From CAZTHM01 sp041946825 (GTDB lineage: Bacteria; Acidobacteriota; Terriglobia; UBA7540): a stretch of DNA of 64,000 nucleotides. The notes below the pieces were generated by a model. That model made no database searches. It was not told the DNA's origin and was given only the letters and a program-made list of their open reading frames with translations. Position numbers and translations under genes: made by a program. The stretch's first letter is position 1. Each line of letters begins with the position of its first letter. Where the stretch lies: positions 1-64,000 of the forward strand of contig JBHGBD010000010.1 of NCBI GenBank assembly GCA_041946825.1. Direction: 5' to 3'. Of this stretch, positions 51,371 through 59,894 are shown piece by piece.

Positions 51371-52219
51371 TCAACCGGCGACGCCGAAAATCGCAATTCC
51401 GGCTGTGTCCGCGTCCGCAATCAGCCTTGAGCGCTCAAACAACAGCGTTTTGCCCGCGTCCACCGCCAGGGCGCTCGCGCCGGCGCGCTGCATCACCTGG
51501 ATCGTCTTCGGTCCCACCACCGGGACGTCAAAACGCATGTCCTGGCGAGGCTTGCTTACTTTGACGACAATCAGCCGTCGCCCGTTGCTCAGCTTGGAAG
51601 CACGCTCGATGGCGGCGTCGGTGCCCTCCATGGCCTCCACCGCAATGCAGGCGCGATCCGCCACCACCACCGTCTGGCCGATATCGAGCCCGGCGACCTT
51701 CTTGGCAATTTCCCGGCCGTAGCTGATGTCCGACCGCTCGCTCTCATCGGGGGCACGTCGCGTCATCACGCCCGCGTCGGCGAGGAGGGGTTTAAGGAAA
51801 AGCGTCGAATCCACGACCTTCATGCCGCGCGCTTCCAGCATGCGCACGAACGCGCCGATCAAAGCGTCGGTGTTACGCCGCGTCAGCCCGAAGAACGCGC
51901 GCTGAAGAAGCCCGTCGGCCTTAATCGACCGGCTGAAAATCTGCGCGTGCTTCACCTGGCCGGCCAGCATGACCCTTTCGACATGCTCGGCCGAAAGGAG
52001 TTCGAGCAACTTCTGAATCTCTCCCAGGCTCAGCCAGTGGAGGTTCGCGGCCTTCTGCGCTAATTCCGGCGAAGCTTCCTCCTTAATGGCCACGACGAGG
52101 GGATCGATTCCCTGCTCGCGCGCCGAATCCAGCACCAGAAACGGGAAGCTGCCGTTGCCGGCAATGACGGCGAGGCGGGAGCCAGCCCGTCCGGCTTGGG
52201 TCTGAGACGGTGACGACAT
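51371..52219 (-). CDS. lpxI: UDP-2,3-diacylglucosamine diphosphatase LpxI
   Basis: 282 aa from ATG 52219. DUF1009 fold: LAVIAGNGSFPFLVLDSARE, GEIQKLLELL, VMLAGQVKHAQIF, and the C-terminal TVVVADRACIAVEAMEGTD plus KPRQDMRFDVPVVGPKTI. LpxI hydrolyses UDP-diacylglucosamine to lipid X, the substrate of LpxB (encoded near 12-13 kb). Operon partner of lpxA and fabZ. Confidence 0.93.
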   Translation of the reverse strand: MSSPSQTQAGRAGSRLAVIAGNGSFPFLVLDSAREQGIDPLVVAIKEEASPELAQKAANLHWLSLGEIQKLLELLSAEHVERVMLAGQVKHAQIFSRSIKADGLLQRAFFGLTRRNTDALIGAFVRMLEARGMKVVDSTLFLKPLLADAGVMTRRAPDESERSDISYGREIAKKVAGLDIGQTVVVADRACIAVEAMEGTDAAIERASKLSNGRRLIVVKVSKPRQDMRFDVPVVGPKTIQVMQRAGASALAVDAGKTLLFERSRLIADADTAGIAIFGVAG

Positions 52220-52246
52220 GACATCCTTGCCAGAGAGGAATCGGAC

Positions 52247-52317
52247 CATGGGCCGATCGGACCATCGATTGATCGAAAGATCGGTCGATCGCCCGATCCT
52301 TTGATGGTTCGATGGTT
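52247..52317. repeat. Heptamer-like repeat hairpin 9 (lpxA-lpxI gap)
   Basis: CATCGATTGATCGAAAGATC faces its near-complement in GATCGCCCGATCCTTTGATG, with CCATGGGCCGATCGGACCAT at the left side. Units are 7-8 bases (GATCGAA, GATCGGT). Less regular than the other copies. Confidence 0.6.
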
Positions 52318-53094
52318 TTACTTCGCCACGCCGCGTTCCGACGTCTTGACGAATTCCACCAGCGCTCGGACGTGGGGCGACTGGAAGCCTTCTTGTTCGA
52401 TGGCTTCGAGGGCCTGGGTGGTATTCAGCTTCGCGCGGGTGAGCAGGCGGAGCGCCCGGTCAAGTTCGTCAATTTCACCTTTGGCCAGCCCTCGTCGCTC
52501 CAGTCCCAGCCGGTTCGCGCCGTAAACTCCCAGTGGCCGCTCGGCGGTGGTTTTGGCGAAGGGGAGGACGTCCTTGTTCACCACGCTGTAGCTGCCCAGA
52601 AAACTGAAAGCCCCAATCCGGCAAAACTGGTGGATGCCGCAGAACGCCCCGACAATCGCGTGGTCTCCGATCTCGACGTGTCCCGCCAGCGACGCGCCGT
52701 TGGCCATGATGATGTGACTGCCCAGTTGGCAGTCATGCGCGATGTGGACGTAAGCCATCAGAAAGTTGTGGTTGCCGAGGCGCGTCACGCCGCCGCCTTC
52801 AACCGTCCCGCGGTGCAGGGTGGCATACTCGCGGATGATGTTGTCGTCGCCGATTTCGAGGCGCGTGGGCTCGCCCTTGTATTTCAAGTCCTGGCACGGG
52901 AATCCCACGGCGGCGAAATGGAAAATGCGATTGCGCTTGCCGATGCGCGTCGGGCCTTCAATCACCACGTGCGACATGACTTCCGTGTCGTCGCCGATTT
53001 CCACGCCCTCGCCGATGATCGTGAAGGGCCCCACCGTCGCGCTGCAGGCAATCTGAGCTTGGGGATGGATGATCGCTGTGGGATGGGCTTTCAT
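52318..53094 (-). CDS. lpxA: UDP-N-acetylglucosamine acyltransferase LpxA
   Basis: 258 aa; left-handed beta-helix built from hexapeptide repeats, with the catalytic His region AYVHIAHDCQLG and the C-terminal helical domain (RLGLERRGLAKGEIDELDRA). It transfers an acyl chain to UDP-GlcNAc, the first step of lipid A. The ATG overlaps the fabZ stop by 4 bases. Confidence 0.96.
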   Translation of the reverse strand: MKAHPTAIIHPQAQIACSATVGPFTIIGEGVEIGDDTEVMSHVVIEGPTRIGKRNRIFHFAAVGFPCQDLKYKGEPTRLEIGDDNIIREYATLHRGTVEGGGVTRLGNHNFLMAYVHIAHDCQLGSHIIMANGASLAGHVEIGDHAIVGAFCGIHQFCRIGAFSFLGSYSVVNKDVLPFAKTTAERPLGVYGANRLGLERRGLAKGEIDELDRALRLLTRAKLNTTQALEAIEQEGFQSPHVRALVEFVKTSERGVAK

Positions 53095-53582
53095 GAACCT
53101 GAATAACCCGGATGGTCGGCGATGGCAAACAGCACCACGGCCTCCGCCGCGAGCTTTCCGTCCACCGTCGCGCGGCCCTGCATCTTGCCGAAATTGCTGC
53201 GGCGGTTGAGCAGTTCCATCTCGATGCGCAACTGGTCTCCGGGGAGCACCGGGCGGCGGAACTTGGCGCTCTCGATGCCGGTGAAGTAAATGAGCTTCTT
53301 CTCTTTGTCCGGGAGGTCGCGGTAGATCATCACTCCGGCCACCTGCGCCATGGATTCGATAATCAGCACGCCGGGCATTACCGGCGCGCCCGGAAAGTGG
53401 CCCTGGAAAAACGGCTCGTTAATCGTGACGTTCTTCAGCCCCACGATGCGCTTGTCGGCTTCGAGTTCGACAATCCGGTCCACCAGCAGGAAGGGATACC
53501 GATGCGGCAGGAACCGCATGATGTCGTGGATGCCGTACACCACGCGCTTTTCGGTCTCCGGTGTTACCACAGGTTCAGCCAC
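53091..53582 (-). CDS. fabZ: 3-hydroxyacyl-ACP dehydratase FabZ
   Basis: 163 aa hot-dog-fold enzyme. Catalytic His in FFQGHFPGAPVMPGVLIIES and Glu in the following helix are present. The opening IMRFLPHRYPFLLVDRI is typical. It dehydrates 3-hydroxyacyl-ACP in fatty acid synthesis and heads the fabZ-lpxA-lpxI operon. Confidence 0.96.
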   Translation of the reverse strand: MAEPVVTPETEKRVVYGIHDIMRFLPHRYPFLLVDRIVELEADKRIVGLKNVTINEPFFQGHFPGAPVMPGVLIIESMAQVAGVMIYRDLPDKEKKLIYFTGIESAKFRRPVLPGDQLRIEMELLNRRSNFGKMQGRATVDGKLAAEAVVLFAIADHPGYSGS

Positions 53583-53674
53583 AGTTTACCCTCCGCACAA
53601 TCCAAGCTTGCCGAGTTTTGGGATGCCGTGCGCCGCAAGCGGACAGGCGGCCGAACGCAGCCGCCGTGCCCGCC

Positions 53675-53703
53675 ATTATAATCGAAACCTCGCGGGCTTC
53701 CAA
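53675..53703 (-). promoter_or_regulatory. Sigma70 promoter of the fabZ-lpxA operon
   Basis: On the minus strand TTGGAA, 17-base spacer, TATAAT, about 95-120 bases before the fabZ start. Confidence 0.65.
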
Positions 53704-53831
53704 ATAAGGATTGGCGCGGGTTTCTGTCGGCCCACATGCCGGCGATGCCGCGACTTTTGAGCTCCCCGGGGTCAAGGTTCTCGCGCCGCCGCGGACACGA
53801 TGTCGTCTGTAAGCCGGCGACTAGGCGGGTC

Positions 53832-53859
53832 TTGTCGTCGCAAGCAGGTGTGCTAAACT
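53832..53859 (+). promoter_or_regulatory. Promoter of folD
   Basis: TTGTCG (53832-53837), 16-base spacer, extended -10 TGc-TAAACT (53851-53859). Lies 34 bases before the GTG start of folD. Confidence 0.55.
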
Positions 53860-53892
53860 CGCTGGGCCTAATCCATCCTAAGGAGAACGTAC

Positions 53893-54837
53893 GTGAGCGC
53901 ACGCATTCTTGATGGCAACAAAATCCGCGACGAGATTCTGCAAGACCTTCGCAAGGAAATCGACGAACTCAAGCAAGCGGGGATCGTCCCGGGACTGGCG
54001 GCGGTACTGGTGGGCGACAATCCCGCATCGCAAATCTATGTACGCAGCAAAGTCAAAACCTGTGAGTCGCTGGGCCTTTTCAGTGAAAAAATCGAGCCTC
54101 CGGCAACCAGCACGACCGAAGAGATGCTGGCCCTCGTTGATCGCCTGAACAAGCGCGACGACATTGACGGCATTCTCGTGCAGCTTCCCTTGCCCTCGCA
54201 GATTGACTCAAAGAAGGTTCTCGAAGCCGTTGATCCCGCCAAGGACGTGGACGGATTCCACCCTGTCAACATTGGGTATCTCGTGAGCGGGCGGCCGGGG
54301 CTGGTGCCCTGCACGCCGGCGGGCGTGATCGAAATCCTGAAGCGTAGCGGCGTCGACTTCAAAGGCGCGCGCGCGGTGGTGGTGGGCCGCAGCGACATCG
54401 TCGGCAAACCCACCGCCATGCTGCTCATGCATCGTCACGCGACGATTACCATCTGCCACTCGCGCACGCGCGATTTGCCCGCCGTAGCCCGCGAGGGCGA
54501 TATCCTGGTCGCGGCGATCGGCAGAGCGGCGTTCGTGACCGGGGACTTCATCAAGCCCGGCGCGGTGGTGATCGACGTCGGCCAGAACGTGCTGAAGACC
54601 GAGGCAGAGGTGCGGAAGGTCTTTCACGACCCGACCGCGGCGCTGGCCAAGCTCGCCGCCAAGGGACAGGTGCTGGTCGGCGATTGCCAGCCCGAAGATG
54701 CCCTGGAAAAGGCGGGCGCGTACACCCCCGTGCCCGGCGGCGTCGGCCCGCTTACCATCACCATGCTGATGGTGAATACCGTACAGGCCGCCCGCGCGCG
54801 ACGGGGAGTTCGAGCCGCGACGAGTGTGAAGGGGTGA
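53893..54837 (+). CDS. folD: Methylenetetrahydrofolate dehydrogenase/cyclohydrolase FolD
   Basis: 314 aa from GTG 53893 (AAGGAGAA site). Substrate residues YVRSKVKTCESLG (the catalytic Lys), DGILVQLPLP, PCTPAGVIEILKR and the NADP motif VVGRSDIVGKP are visible. It interconverts methylene- and formyl-tetrahydrofolate. A short basic C-terminal tail is beyond the fold. Confidence 0.96.
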   Translation: MSARILDGNKIRDEILQDLRKEIDELKQAGIVPGLAAVLVGDNPASQIYVRSKVKTCESLGLFSEKIEPPATSTTEEMLALVDRLNKRDDIDGILVQLPLPSQIDSKKVLEAVDPAKDVDGFHPVNIGYLVSGRPGLVPCTPAGVIEILKRSGVDFKGARAVVVGRSDIVGKPTAMLLMHRHATITICHSRTRDLPAVAREGDILVAAIGRAAFVTGDFIKPGAVVIDVGQNVLKTEAEVRKVFHDPTAALAKLAAKGQVLVGDCQPEDALEKAGAYTPVPGGVGPLTITMLMVNTVQAARARRGVRAATSVKG

Positions 54838-54838
54838 A

Positions 54839-55033
54839 GAAGAATCCAGAAGTCATAATTCAGAATCCAGAAGTCAGAATCAAGAAGCCAGAAGGAAGAC
54901 CGCTGCGCCTTCGGTGGGTAGCCATTGACCTGACCTCGAAGGCCTCTTGTGCTATGAATGGATGCCTTCGCGTGTCTTCATTCTGAATTCTTGATTCCGA
55001 ATTCTGGCTTCTGGCTTCTGACTTCTTGCTTGT
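54839..55033. repeat. Heptamer-repeat hairpin 10 (folD-coaE gap)
   Basis: Left arm AGAATCC/AGAAGTC units (54839-54895). Right arm ATTCTGA/CTTCTGG/CTTCTGA units (54980-55033). A spacer of about 85 bases lies between. It runs up to the coaE start, which lacks a Shine-Dalgarno. Confidence 0.85.
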
Positions 55034-55049
55034 CACTTGTCACTTCGCC

Positions 55050-55664
55050 ATGAACGACCTGCGCCGAACCTACGGCCTGACCGGCGGCATCGCCTGCGGC
55101 AAGAGCACCGTCGCGGCGATGTTCGCCGAGCTCGGCGCCAAGGTCATCGAAGCCGACCGGCTCGCGCATGAGCTGATTCGCCCGCCGCAGCCCGCCTATC
55201 ACGAAATCGTTCGCGAATTTGGATTCGAGGTCCTCGACCCGCAAGGCGAAATCGACCGCAAGCGGCTGGGGGCGATTGTCTTCGCCGACGCGGAAAAGCT
55301 CCGGCGGCTCAATTCCATCGTTCACCCGCGCGTAATCGAGCGCGTCGAGCAACTCGCCGCCGCACATCACCTGGCGGACCCGCAGGCGGTCGTCCTGGTG
55401 GAAGCGGCGCTTCATTACGAAGCCGGAATTGCCGACCGCTTCGCGAAAATAATCGTGGCCTGGTGCCGCCCCGAGCAGCAGCTGGAGCGCCTCATTGCCA
55501 AGACAGGGTTGCTCCGCGACGAGGCCGAGCGTCGCATCGCCGCGCAAATGCCCGCCGAGGAAAAGCGCCGCCGCGCCGACTACGTCATTGATTGCTCGGG
55601 AACGCTGGAGGAGACCCGCCAACAGGTTGCGGAACTTTACCGCCAACTCCAACAGCGTGGTTGA
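55050..55664 (+). CDS. coaE: Dephospho-CoA kinase
   Basis: 204 aa from ATG 55050. P-loop GGIACGKST, the DRLAHELI substrate region and the later VLVEAALHYE segment (usually VxDxPLLxE, here variant) are typical. Makes coenzyme A from dephospho-CoA. The start follows a heptamer hairpin with no ribosome site. Confidence 0.94.
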   Translation: MNDLRRTYGLTGGIACGKSTVAAMFAELGAKVIEADRLAHELIRPPQPAYHEIVREFGFEVLDPQGEIDRKRLGAIVFADAEKLRRLNSIVHPRVIERVEQLAAAHHLADPQAVVLVEAALHYEAGIADRFAKIIVAWCRPEQQLERLIAKTGLLRDEAERRIAAQMPAEEKRRRADYVIDCSGTLEETRQQVAELYRQLQQRG

Positions 55665-55672
55665 ATGAAAGA

Positions 55673-55743
55673 GAAATTGGAAACTGGAAATTAGAAACTG
55701 GTGCCGAGCCTCACGAATTTCCAGTTTCTAGTTTCCAGTTTCC
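55673..55743. repeat. Heptamer-repeat hairpin 11 (coaE and acyltransferase 3' ends)
   Basis: Left arm GGAAACT/GGAAATT units (55675-55703). Right arm TTTCCAGTTTCTAG/TTTCCAG units (55720-55743). Spacer about 17 bases. It lies between convergent genes and supplies the last codons and stop of the acyltransferase gene. Confidence 0.85.
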
Positions 55744-56507
55744 GACCGGTTACCTGCTCGCCAAAGATCTCCTCGCTGCCGAAGCTCATCGAGCGAACGC
55801 TGCACATCCAGCTGGGCGCGTTCCTGCGTGGTGTCGTCGGCGCCTTCGGGGACAACGATGGGCGGAGCGATGAACACGGCGGCCTGCGTGAAGGGATAAG
55901 GAAACTCCGTCTGGTCCCAGCTCTTCCTGAAGACGAAAGCTTTGCGCACGGCAATGTGGAAGCAGAGGATGGCGGCACCCGTGGCGCGCGAGAGGATGAT
56001 CGAGCCGCGCTTGGCGACGAAGCGCGGGCCGCGCGGGCCGTCGATGGTGAAGGCGGTATCACGCCCGGCGCGGTGGCAGCGGACCATCTCAACCAGCGCG
56101 CGTCCCGCTCCGCGCGAGCTCGACCCGCGCGCCGCGCCGTAGCCGTGCCGCTGGATGATGCGCGCGATGTATTCGCCGTCGAAATTCTGGCTGGTCATCA
56201 CCACGATGCCGCGCTTCCGCCAGAACCACGTGGCGGCAAAAATCTCGCGATGCCAGAAGGTGTAGATGATTCCCTTGCCGAGCCGCCGCGCCGCTTCCCA
56301 GTTTTCCCAGCCGTGGATTTCAAAGCGTAGCGAACGCCCGATCAACAGCACGGCGAGATAGCCAACCCAGCTCGCGACCAGGATTTGAACGCGCTGCCAG
56401 AGCGTGAAAGTTCGGGGGTTCTCCTCGAGGTCAAACTGAGGGCTCTCGATGCCGGCAGCACCGCCGGCTTCGCTGGTGCTCGCCATCTTATTAGGTACTT
56501 CCGCCAC
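55728..56507 (-). CDS. DUF374-type lysophospholipid acyltransferase-like protein
   Basis: 259 aa. IIYTFWHREIFAATWF (the HX4D region of acyltransferases in variant form), VMTSQNFDGEYIARIIQRHG, and FTIDGPRGPRFVAKRGSI match the DUF374 group related to lipid A acyltransferases (LpxL-like). Likely acts on lipid A or a phospholipid at the inner membrane. The last residues (AGNRSETGN) come from a heptamer repeat, so the original C-terminus may be different. Start GTG 56507 or ATG 56486. Confidence 0.85.
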   Translation of the reverse strand: MAEVPNKMASTSEAGGAAGIESPQFDLEENPRTFTLWQRVQILVASWVGYLAVLLIGRSLRFEIHGWENWEAARRLGKGIIYTFWHREIFAATWFWRKRGIVVMTSQNFDGEYIARIIQRHGYGAARGSSSRGAGRALVEMVRCHRAGRDTAFTIDGPRGPRFVAKRGSIILSRATGAAILCFHIAVRKAFVFRKSWDQTEFPYPFTQAAVFIAPPIVVPEGADDTTQERAQLDVQRSLDELRQRGDLWRAGNRSETGN

Positions 56508-56522
56508 GGACCGCCCCGCCGG

Positions 56523-56912
56523 CTACGGAGTTCGAGAGCGATAGAAAACCACTCCCGGAATACGCCGGAAATCCTGATCGAGAGTGAAGAGGGCACAATC
56601 TGCCTGGATAGAAATTGCAGCCAGGAGACAATCGCCCAGCTCGAGTCTATAGCCGCGTATAGCGCCTTCCATCGCGATCTCGCCCGCGTGGAGCCACGCG
56701 GCCCGCGTGGCCTCGAGGTAGTCCAGTGGTTCCATCGCCTGAAGCACGACCTTCGTTTGGGCTGGTGTCCGGCACCCGCGACGCAATTCGGCCAGCACAA
56801 GGCCGGTTGTCGCAACTTCTCCCGCGAGAAGAAGCTCATCCATCCCTGTCTCGACGGCAGGGTTAGCGTGCTGCAGGTACTCGATCCAAACGGACGTGTC
56901 AACGAGAACCAC
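56523..56912 (-). CDS. vapC: VapC-type PIN-domain ribonuclease toxin
   Basis: 129 aa from GTG 56912. PIN acidic residues appear in VDTSVWIEY, LAELRRG, LGDCLLAAI and FTLDQDF, giving the Asp-Glu-Asp-Asp set. VapC enzymes cut specific tRNAs or rRNA. It overlaps the end of its antitoxin by 14 bases. Confidence 0.9.
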   Translation of the reverse strand: MVLVDTSVWIEYLQHANPAVETGMDELLLAGEVATTGLVLAELRRGCRTPAQTKVVLQAMEPLDYLEATRAAWLHAGEIAMEGAIRGYRLELGDCLLAAISIQADCALFTLDQDFRRIPGVVFYRSRTP

Positions 56913-57117
56913 GAGAGTCCCTCGTCCAGCCTTTACGAAGCGTCTTCCAGTCGACGTCAAACCGGATCTTTCCCTTCAGGGCGATCAGTTTTTCGATCTT
57001 CCGTCGCCGCACATATTCCTGCAAGGCCTGGCGGACCGCCCGGGTCTTGGTGGTTGCACGGGTTTCCTTCATGATGAATCTCAGAAGCGTATCGTCAATG
57101 TTCAGCGTCGTGCGCAT
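56899..57117 (-). CDS. vapB: VapB-type antitoxin
   Basis: 72 aa. A short N-terminal strand and helix (MRTTLNIDDTLLRFIMKETR, TKTRAVRQALQEYVRRRKIE) of the Arc/RHH type used by many VapB proteins, then a basic tail that masks the toxin. Good GAAGGAAAAA site. Two tandem dyad/half-site copies lie upstream. Confidence 0.88.
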   Translation of the reverse strand: MRTTLNIDDTLLRFIMKETRATTKTRAVRQALQEYVRRRKIEKLIALKGKIRFDVDWKTLRKGWTRDSRGSR

Positions 57118-57152
57118 TGCTTTTTCCTTCGTCCCGAACTATATGCAGATTA

Positions 57153-57195
57153 TATCATACAAATCCTGAAAATTCGTATGCTGTCTGAAGCATAC
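57153..57195. promoter_or_regulatory. VapBC promoter with repeated CATAC half-sites
   Basis: GTATGCT-gtctga-AGCATAC (57176-57195) is a perfect dyad. A further CATACAAATCC copy sits at 57156-57166, parallel to CATACAAAATCC at 57191. A minus-strand TATAAT-like -10 lies next to them. Typical autorepression site for VapB. Confidence 0.65.
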
Positions 57196-57278
57196 AAAAT
57201 CCACGGCGAGCTTCAAGGTAGAATGGTTTGTCATCCCTTTTTCTGCCTACTGCCTTTGGCTTTTTGCCTACTGCTCTC

Positions 57279-58949
57279 CTACATTCCGTCGTAGTGCGGC
57301 CCGCCGCCGCCCTCGGGCGGAACCCATGTGATGATCTCGTAGGGGTCGGCGATGTCGCAGGTTTTGCAGTGCACGCAATTCGAGGGGTTGAGCTTAAGCC
57401 GCTTGCCTTCCGGGCGATCTTCCATTTCATAAACCTGCGCGGGGCAGAAATGCTGGCAGGGGTTTCCGAACTCCCGGATGCAGCGACCGTTGCAGATATC
57501 GAAGTCGGCGATCTTCAGATGCGAAGGCTGGTCTTCCTCGTGGTGCGTCGCCGAATGGTAGACGTCGGAGAGTTTGTCGAAGGTCAGCTTGCCATCGGGC
57601 TTGAGATTCTCCGGCGGCGGTCCCGCCATTTGCTCCAGCCGCCTCATCGCCGTGTGATCGGGCTTCGAAGCATATCGCGCGCGGAGGCCGCGCCCGCCCG
57701 TGACCAACTGCAGCGCGCCGTCCAGCGCGCCGCGCCAGAAGTCATGCTCGAAACCCTGATGATAATTCCGGACTTTCCACAGCTCATCGTTAACCCAGCT
57801 CGAATGCCACTCCTCCTCGAACGCGGCGAGCGTGTCCGCGGAGAAATCGTTTTTGCGCAGGGCCTGGAAGACCGCCTCCGCCGCGAGCATTCCCGTCTTC
57901 ATGGCGAGATGAATTCCCTTCAGCCGCTGTGAGTTGAGGAAGCCCGCCGAGTCGCCGACGATCAGCGCGCCATTCATCGCAGTCTGGGGAATCGAGTAGT
58001 AGCCGCCCTCGGGGATGGTCTTCGCTCCGTAGCGCACTAGCTGCCCACCCGCGAGCAGGCGCCGTGCCCAGGGATGGGTTTTGAATTGTTGAAAGGCGTT
58101 GTGCGGATCGAATCGTGGGTCGTCGTAATTCAGTCCCACGACCAGGCCGACGGAGATCTGCGTTTCCGATAGCGCGTAAATGAAGCCCCCGCCAAACTGT
58201 TTCGAATCGAGCGGCCAGCCGGCGGTGTGAATCACCTCGCCGCGTGCGATGCGGCCGGCGGGAACCTCCCACAATTCTTTCACGCCCACCGCGTAGTTCT
58301 GGGGATTGCGCCCGCGGTCGAGCCCGAGGCGTCTGACGAGCGTCTTGGTCAGCGAGCCGCGCGCGCCTTCGGCGAAGACGGTGACCCTGGCGTGCAGGTC
58401 GTAGCCCGGCTGGAAGTTCGGCTGGCGATTGCCGTCGCGGCCGATGCCCTTGTCCTCGGTCCGCACGCCGGCAACGCGCTCGCCGTCGTAAAGCACTTCC
58501 GCGCCCGCGAATCCGGCAAAGAGATTGATTCCCGTCTTTTCGACCAAACCGCCCAGCCACTTCACCAGCTTGTTGAGCGAGACAATATAGTTTCCGTGGT
58601 TGTTGAGGAAGGGAGGATTGACGGGCAGCCTCCACTGGCTGCCACGCGTGAAGTAATAAACGGAATCGCGCGTAACAGGTGATTCGAGGGGCGCGCCCCG
58701 GGCCTCGAAGTCGGGAAGCAGTTCGCGCAGCGCGCGCGGGTCGAGCACGGCGCCCGAGAGACAATGCGCGCCGATTTCGCCCGCCTTCTCGAGCACGTAG
58801 ATATTCTCCGTGCTGAGGCCTGGCGAGGGATTCTCTTTGCGGCTCGCCTCGATCAACTGCGCCAGGCGCAGCGCGCAACTCAATCCCGCGGCCCCGGCGC
58901 CGACGATCAGCACGTCGGTTTCGAGCCTCTCGCGCTCAACTTGTGACAT
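57279..58949 (-). CDS. Electron transfer flavoprotein-ubiquinone oxidoreductase
   Basis: 556 aa. FAD motif DVLIVGAGAAGLSCALRLAQ, the membrane-surface loop around GGYYSIPQTAMNGALIVGDS, and a C-terminal [4Fe-4S] domain with CIREFGNPCQHFCPAQVY and the signature NPSNCVHCKTCDIADPYEII. It passes electrons from ETF to the quinone pool during fatty or amino acid oxidation. ETF genes are not in this window. Confidence 0.95.
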   Translation of the reverse strand: MSQVERERLETDVLIVGAGAAGLSCALRLAQLIEASRKENPSPGLSTENIYVLEKAGEIGAHCLSGAVLDPRALRELLPDFEARGAPLESPVTRDSVYYFTRGSQWRLPVNPPFLNNHGNYIVSLNKLVKWLGGLVEKTGINLFAGFAGAEVLYDGERVAGVRTEDKGIGRDGNRQPNFQPGYDLHARVTVFAEGARGSLTKTLVRRLGLDRGRNPQNYAVGVKELWEVPAGRIARGEVIHTAGWPLDSKQFGGGFIYALSETQISVGLVVGLNYDDPRFDPHNAFQQFKTHPWARRLLAGGQLVRYGAKTIPEGGYYSIPQTAMNGALIVGDSAGFLNSQRLKGIHLAMKTGMLAAEAVFQALRKNDFSADTLAAFEEEWHSSWVNDELWKVRNYHQGFEHDFWRGALDGALQLVTGGRGLRARYASKPDHTAMRRLEQMAGPPPENLKPDGKLTFDKLSDVYHSATHHEEDQPSHLKIADFDICNGRCIREFGNPCQHFCPAQVYEMEDRPEGKRLKLNPSNCVHCKTCDIADPYEIITWVPPEGGGGPHYDGM

Positions 58950-59015
58950 GAACGATGGCCCCCCGCAACGGAGGAGAAACGCCGGCCGCCGCGGAAATCC
59001 CGCTCGCCGCGCCGA

Positions 59016-59744
59016 TCATTTCGGCAGGCTTGCTAACTGCTCTTTCAGCACCTGGGCCACGGCGACATCGGAGCCGAATTGTTTTTCCAATTGCTGGTAG
59101 ATTTCGCGCGCCTTGGCGGGTTGCGTGGCGCGATAGGCGTCGGCAAGCGCGAGCCTGGCAGTCGTCTCGGGCACGGTGGTGGTGGGCTTCGCCGCAAGTT
59201 CCTGAAAGAGCTTGATGGCCTCGTCGGTCTTGCCGGCGCGCAACTGCTCGCCGGCCAGGGCGTACTGCGCGAGTGAGGCAATATTGCGGTCGGAATCGCG
59301 CGACGCTCCCTGCAGACTCTTGACCGCCCCGTCGTGGTCGCCAAGCTGCGCCTGGCACACCCCGACGTGATAGCGCGCGATGGCCACCGCCTTCGGCCGC
59401 GGAACCCGCGAGTACTTGGCGACCACTTCCTGGAACTGCTCGAGAGCCTTCTTGTATTTGTCGCGCGCCGTGGGGAAAGTCTCGGTGCCGGGAATCATGT
59501 TGGTTTCCGACGCTGTGCCCACGTAAGCCCGGTAAGTCCGAAGCGCCGCGCCTAACAGTTCGTTCGCTTGAGCTTCTCGCTCGCCCTGGTAGACCTTCAG
59601 GCCGACGGCCAGACCCGCCACCACAATGGCAATTCCCGCCACCGTGGCGATCTCCTTGTAGCGGTTCTTGATAAAATCTTCGAACTCTTCGACACTCGTC
59701 TTGAACTGGTCTTCCTTCAATTCGTGGCGGGAAATGTGGGGCAC
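59016..59744 (-). CDS. Membrane-anchored TPR protein (YfgM-like)
   Basis: 242 aa. A cytoplasmic N-terminus (VEEFEDFIKNRYKE), one transmembrane helix (IATVAGIAIVVAGLAVGLKV), and a periplasmic TPR series (AIARYHVGVCQAQLGDHDGA, SLAQYALAGEQLRAG, ARLALADAYRATQP). Matches the ancillary SecYEG/BamB-associated YfgM type in layout. It is probably an envelope assembly or stress protein. It overlaps nothing and lies 66 bases from ETF-QO. Confidence 0.8.
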   Translation of the reverse strand: MPHISRHELKEDQFKTSVEEFEDFIKNRYKEIATVAGIAIVVAGLAVGLKVYQGEREAQANELLGAALRTYRAYVGTASETNMIPGTETFPTARDKYKKALEQFQEVVAKYSRVPRPKAVAIARYHVGVCQAQLGDHDGAVKSLQGASRDSDRNIASLAQYALAGEQLRAGKTDEAIKLFQELAAKPTTTVPETTARLALADAYRATQPAKAREIYQQLEKQFGSDVAVAQVLKEQLASLPK

Positions 59745-59894
59745 GGTCCAGGCTCCTGGCGCGGCATTAAGCTTTCCATCTTAACAACCAGCGTGGAGAG
59801 CGTCAATCAGAGCGGGAGGGGCAGCGAGTCGTTCAATGCGTGGTGACACATGGCCACGTGGTGATGAGCGTCATCGGTTCCAATAGAACAGCGA

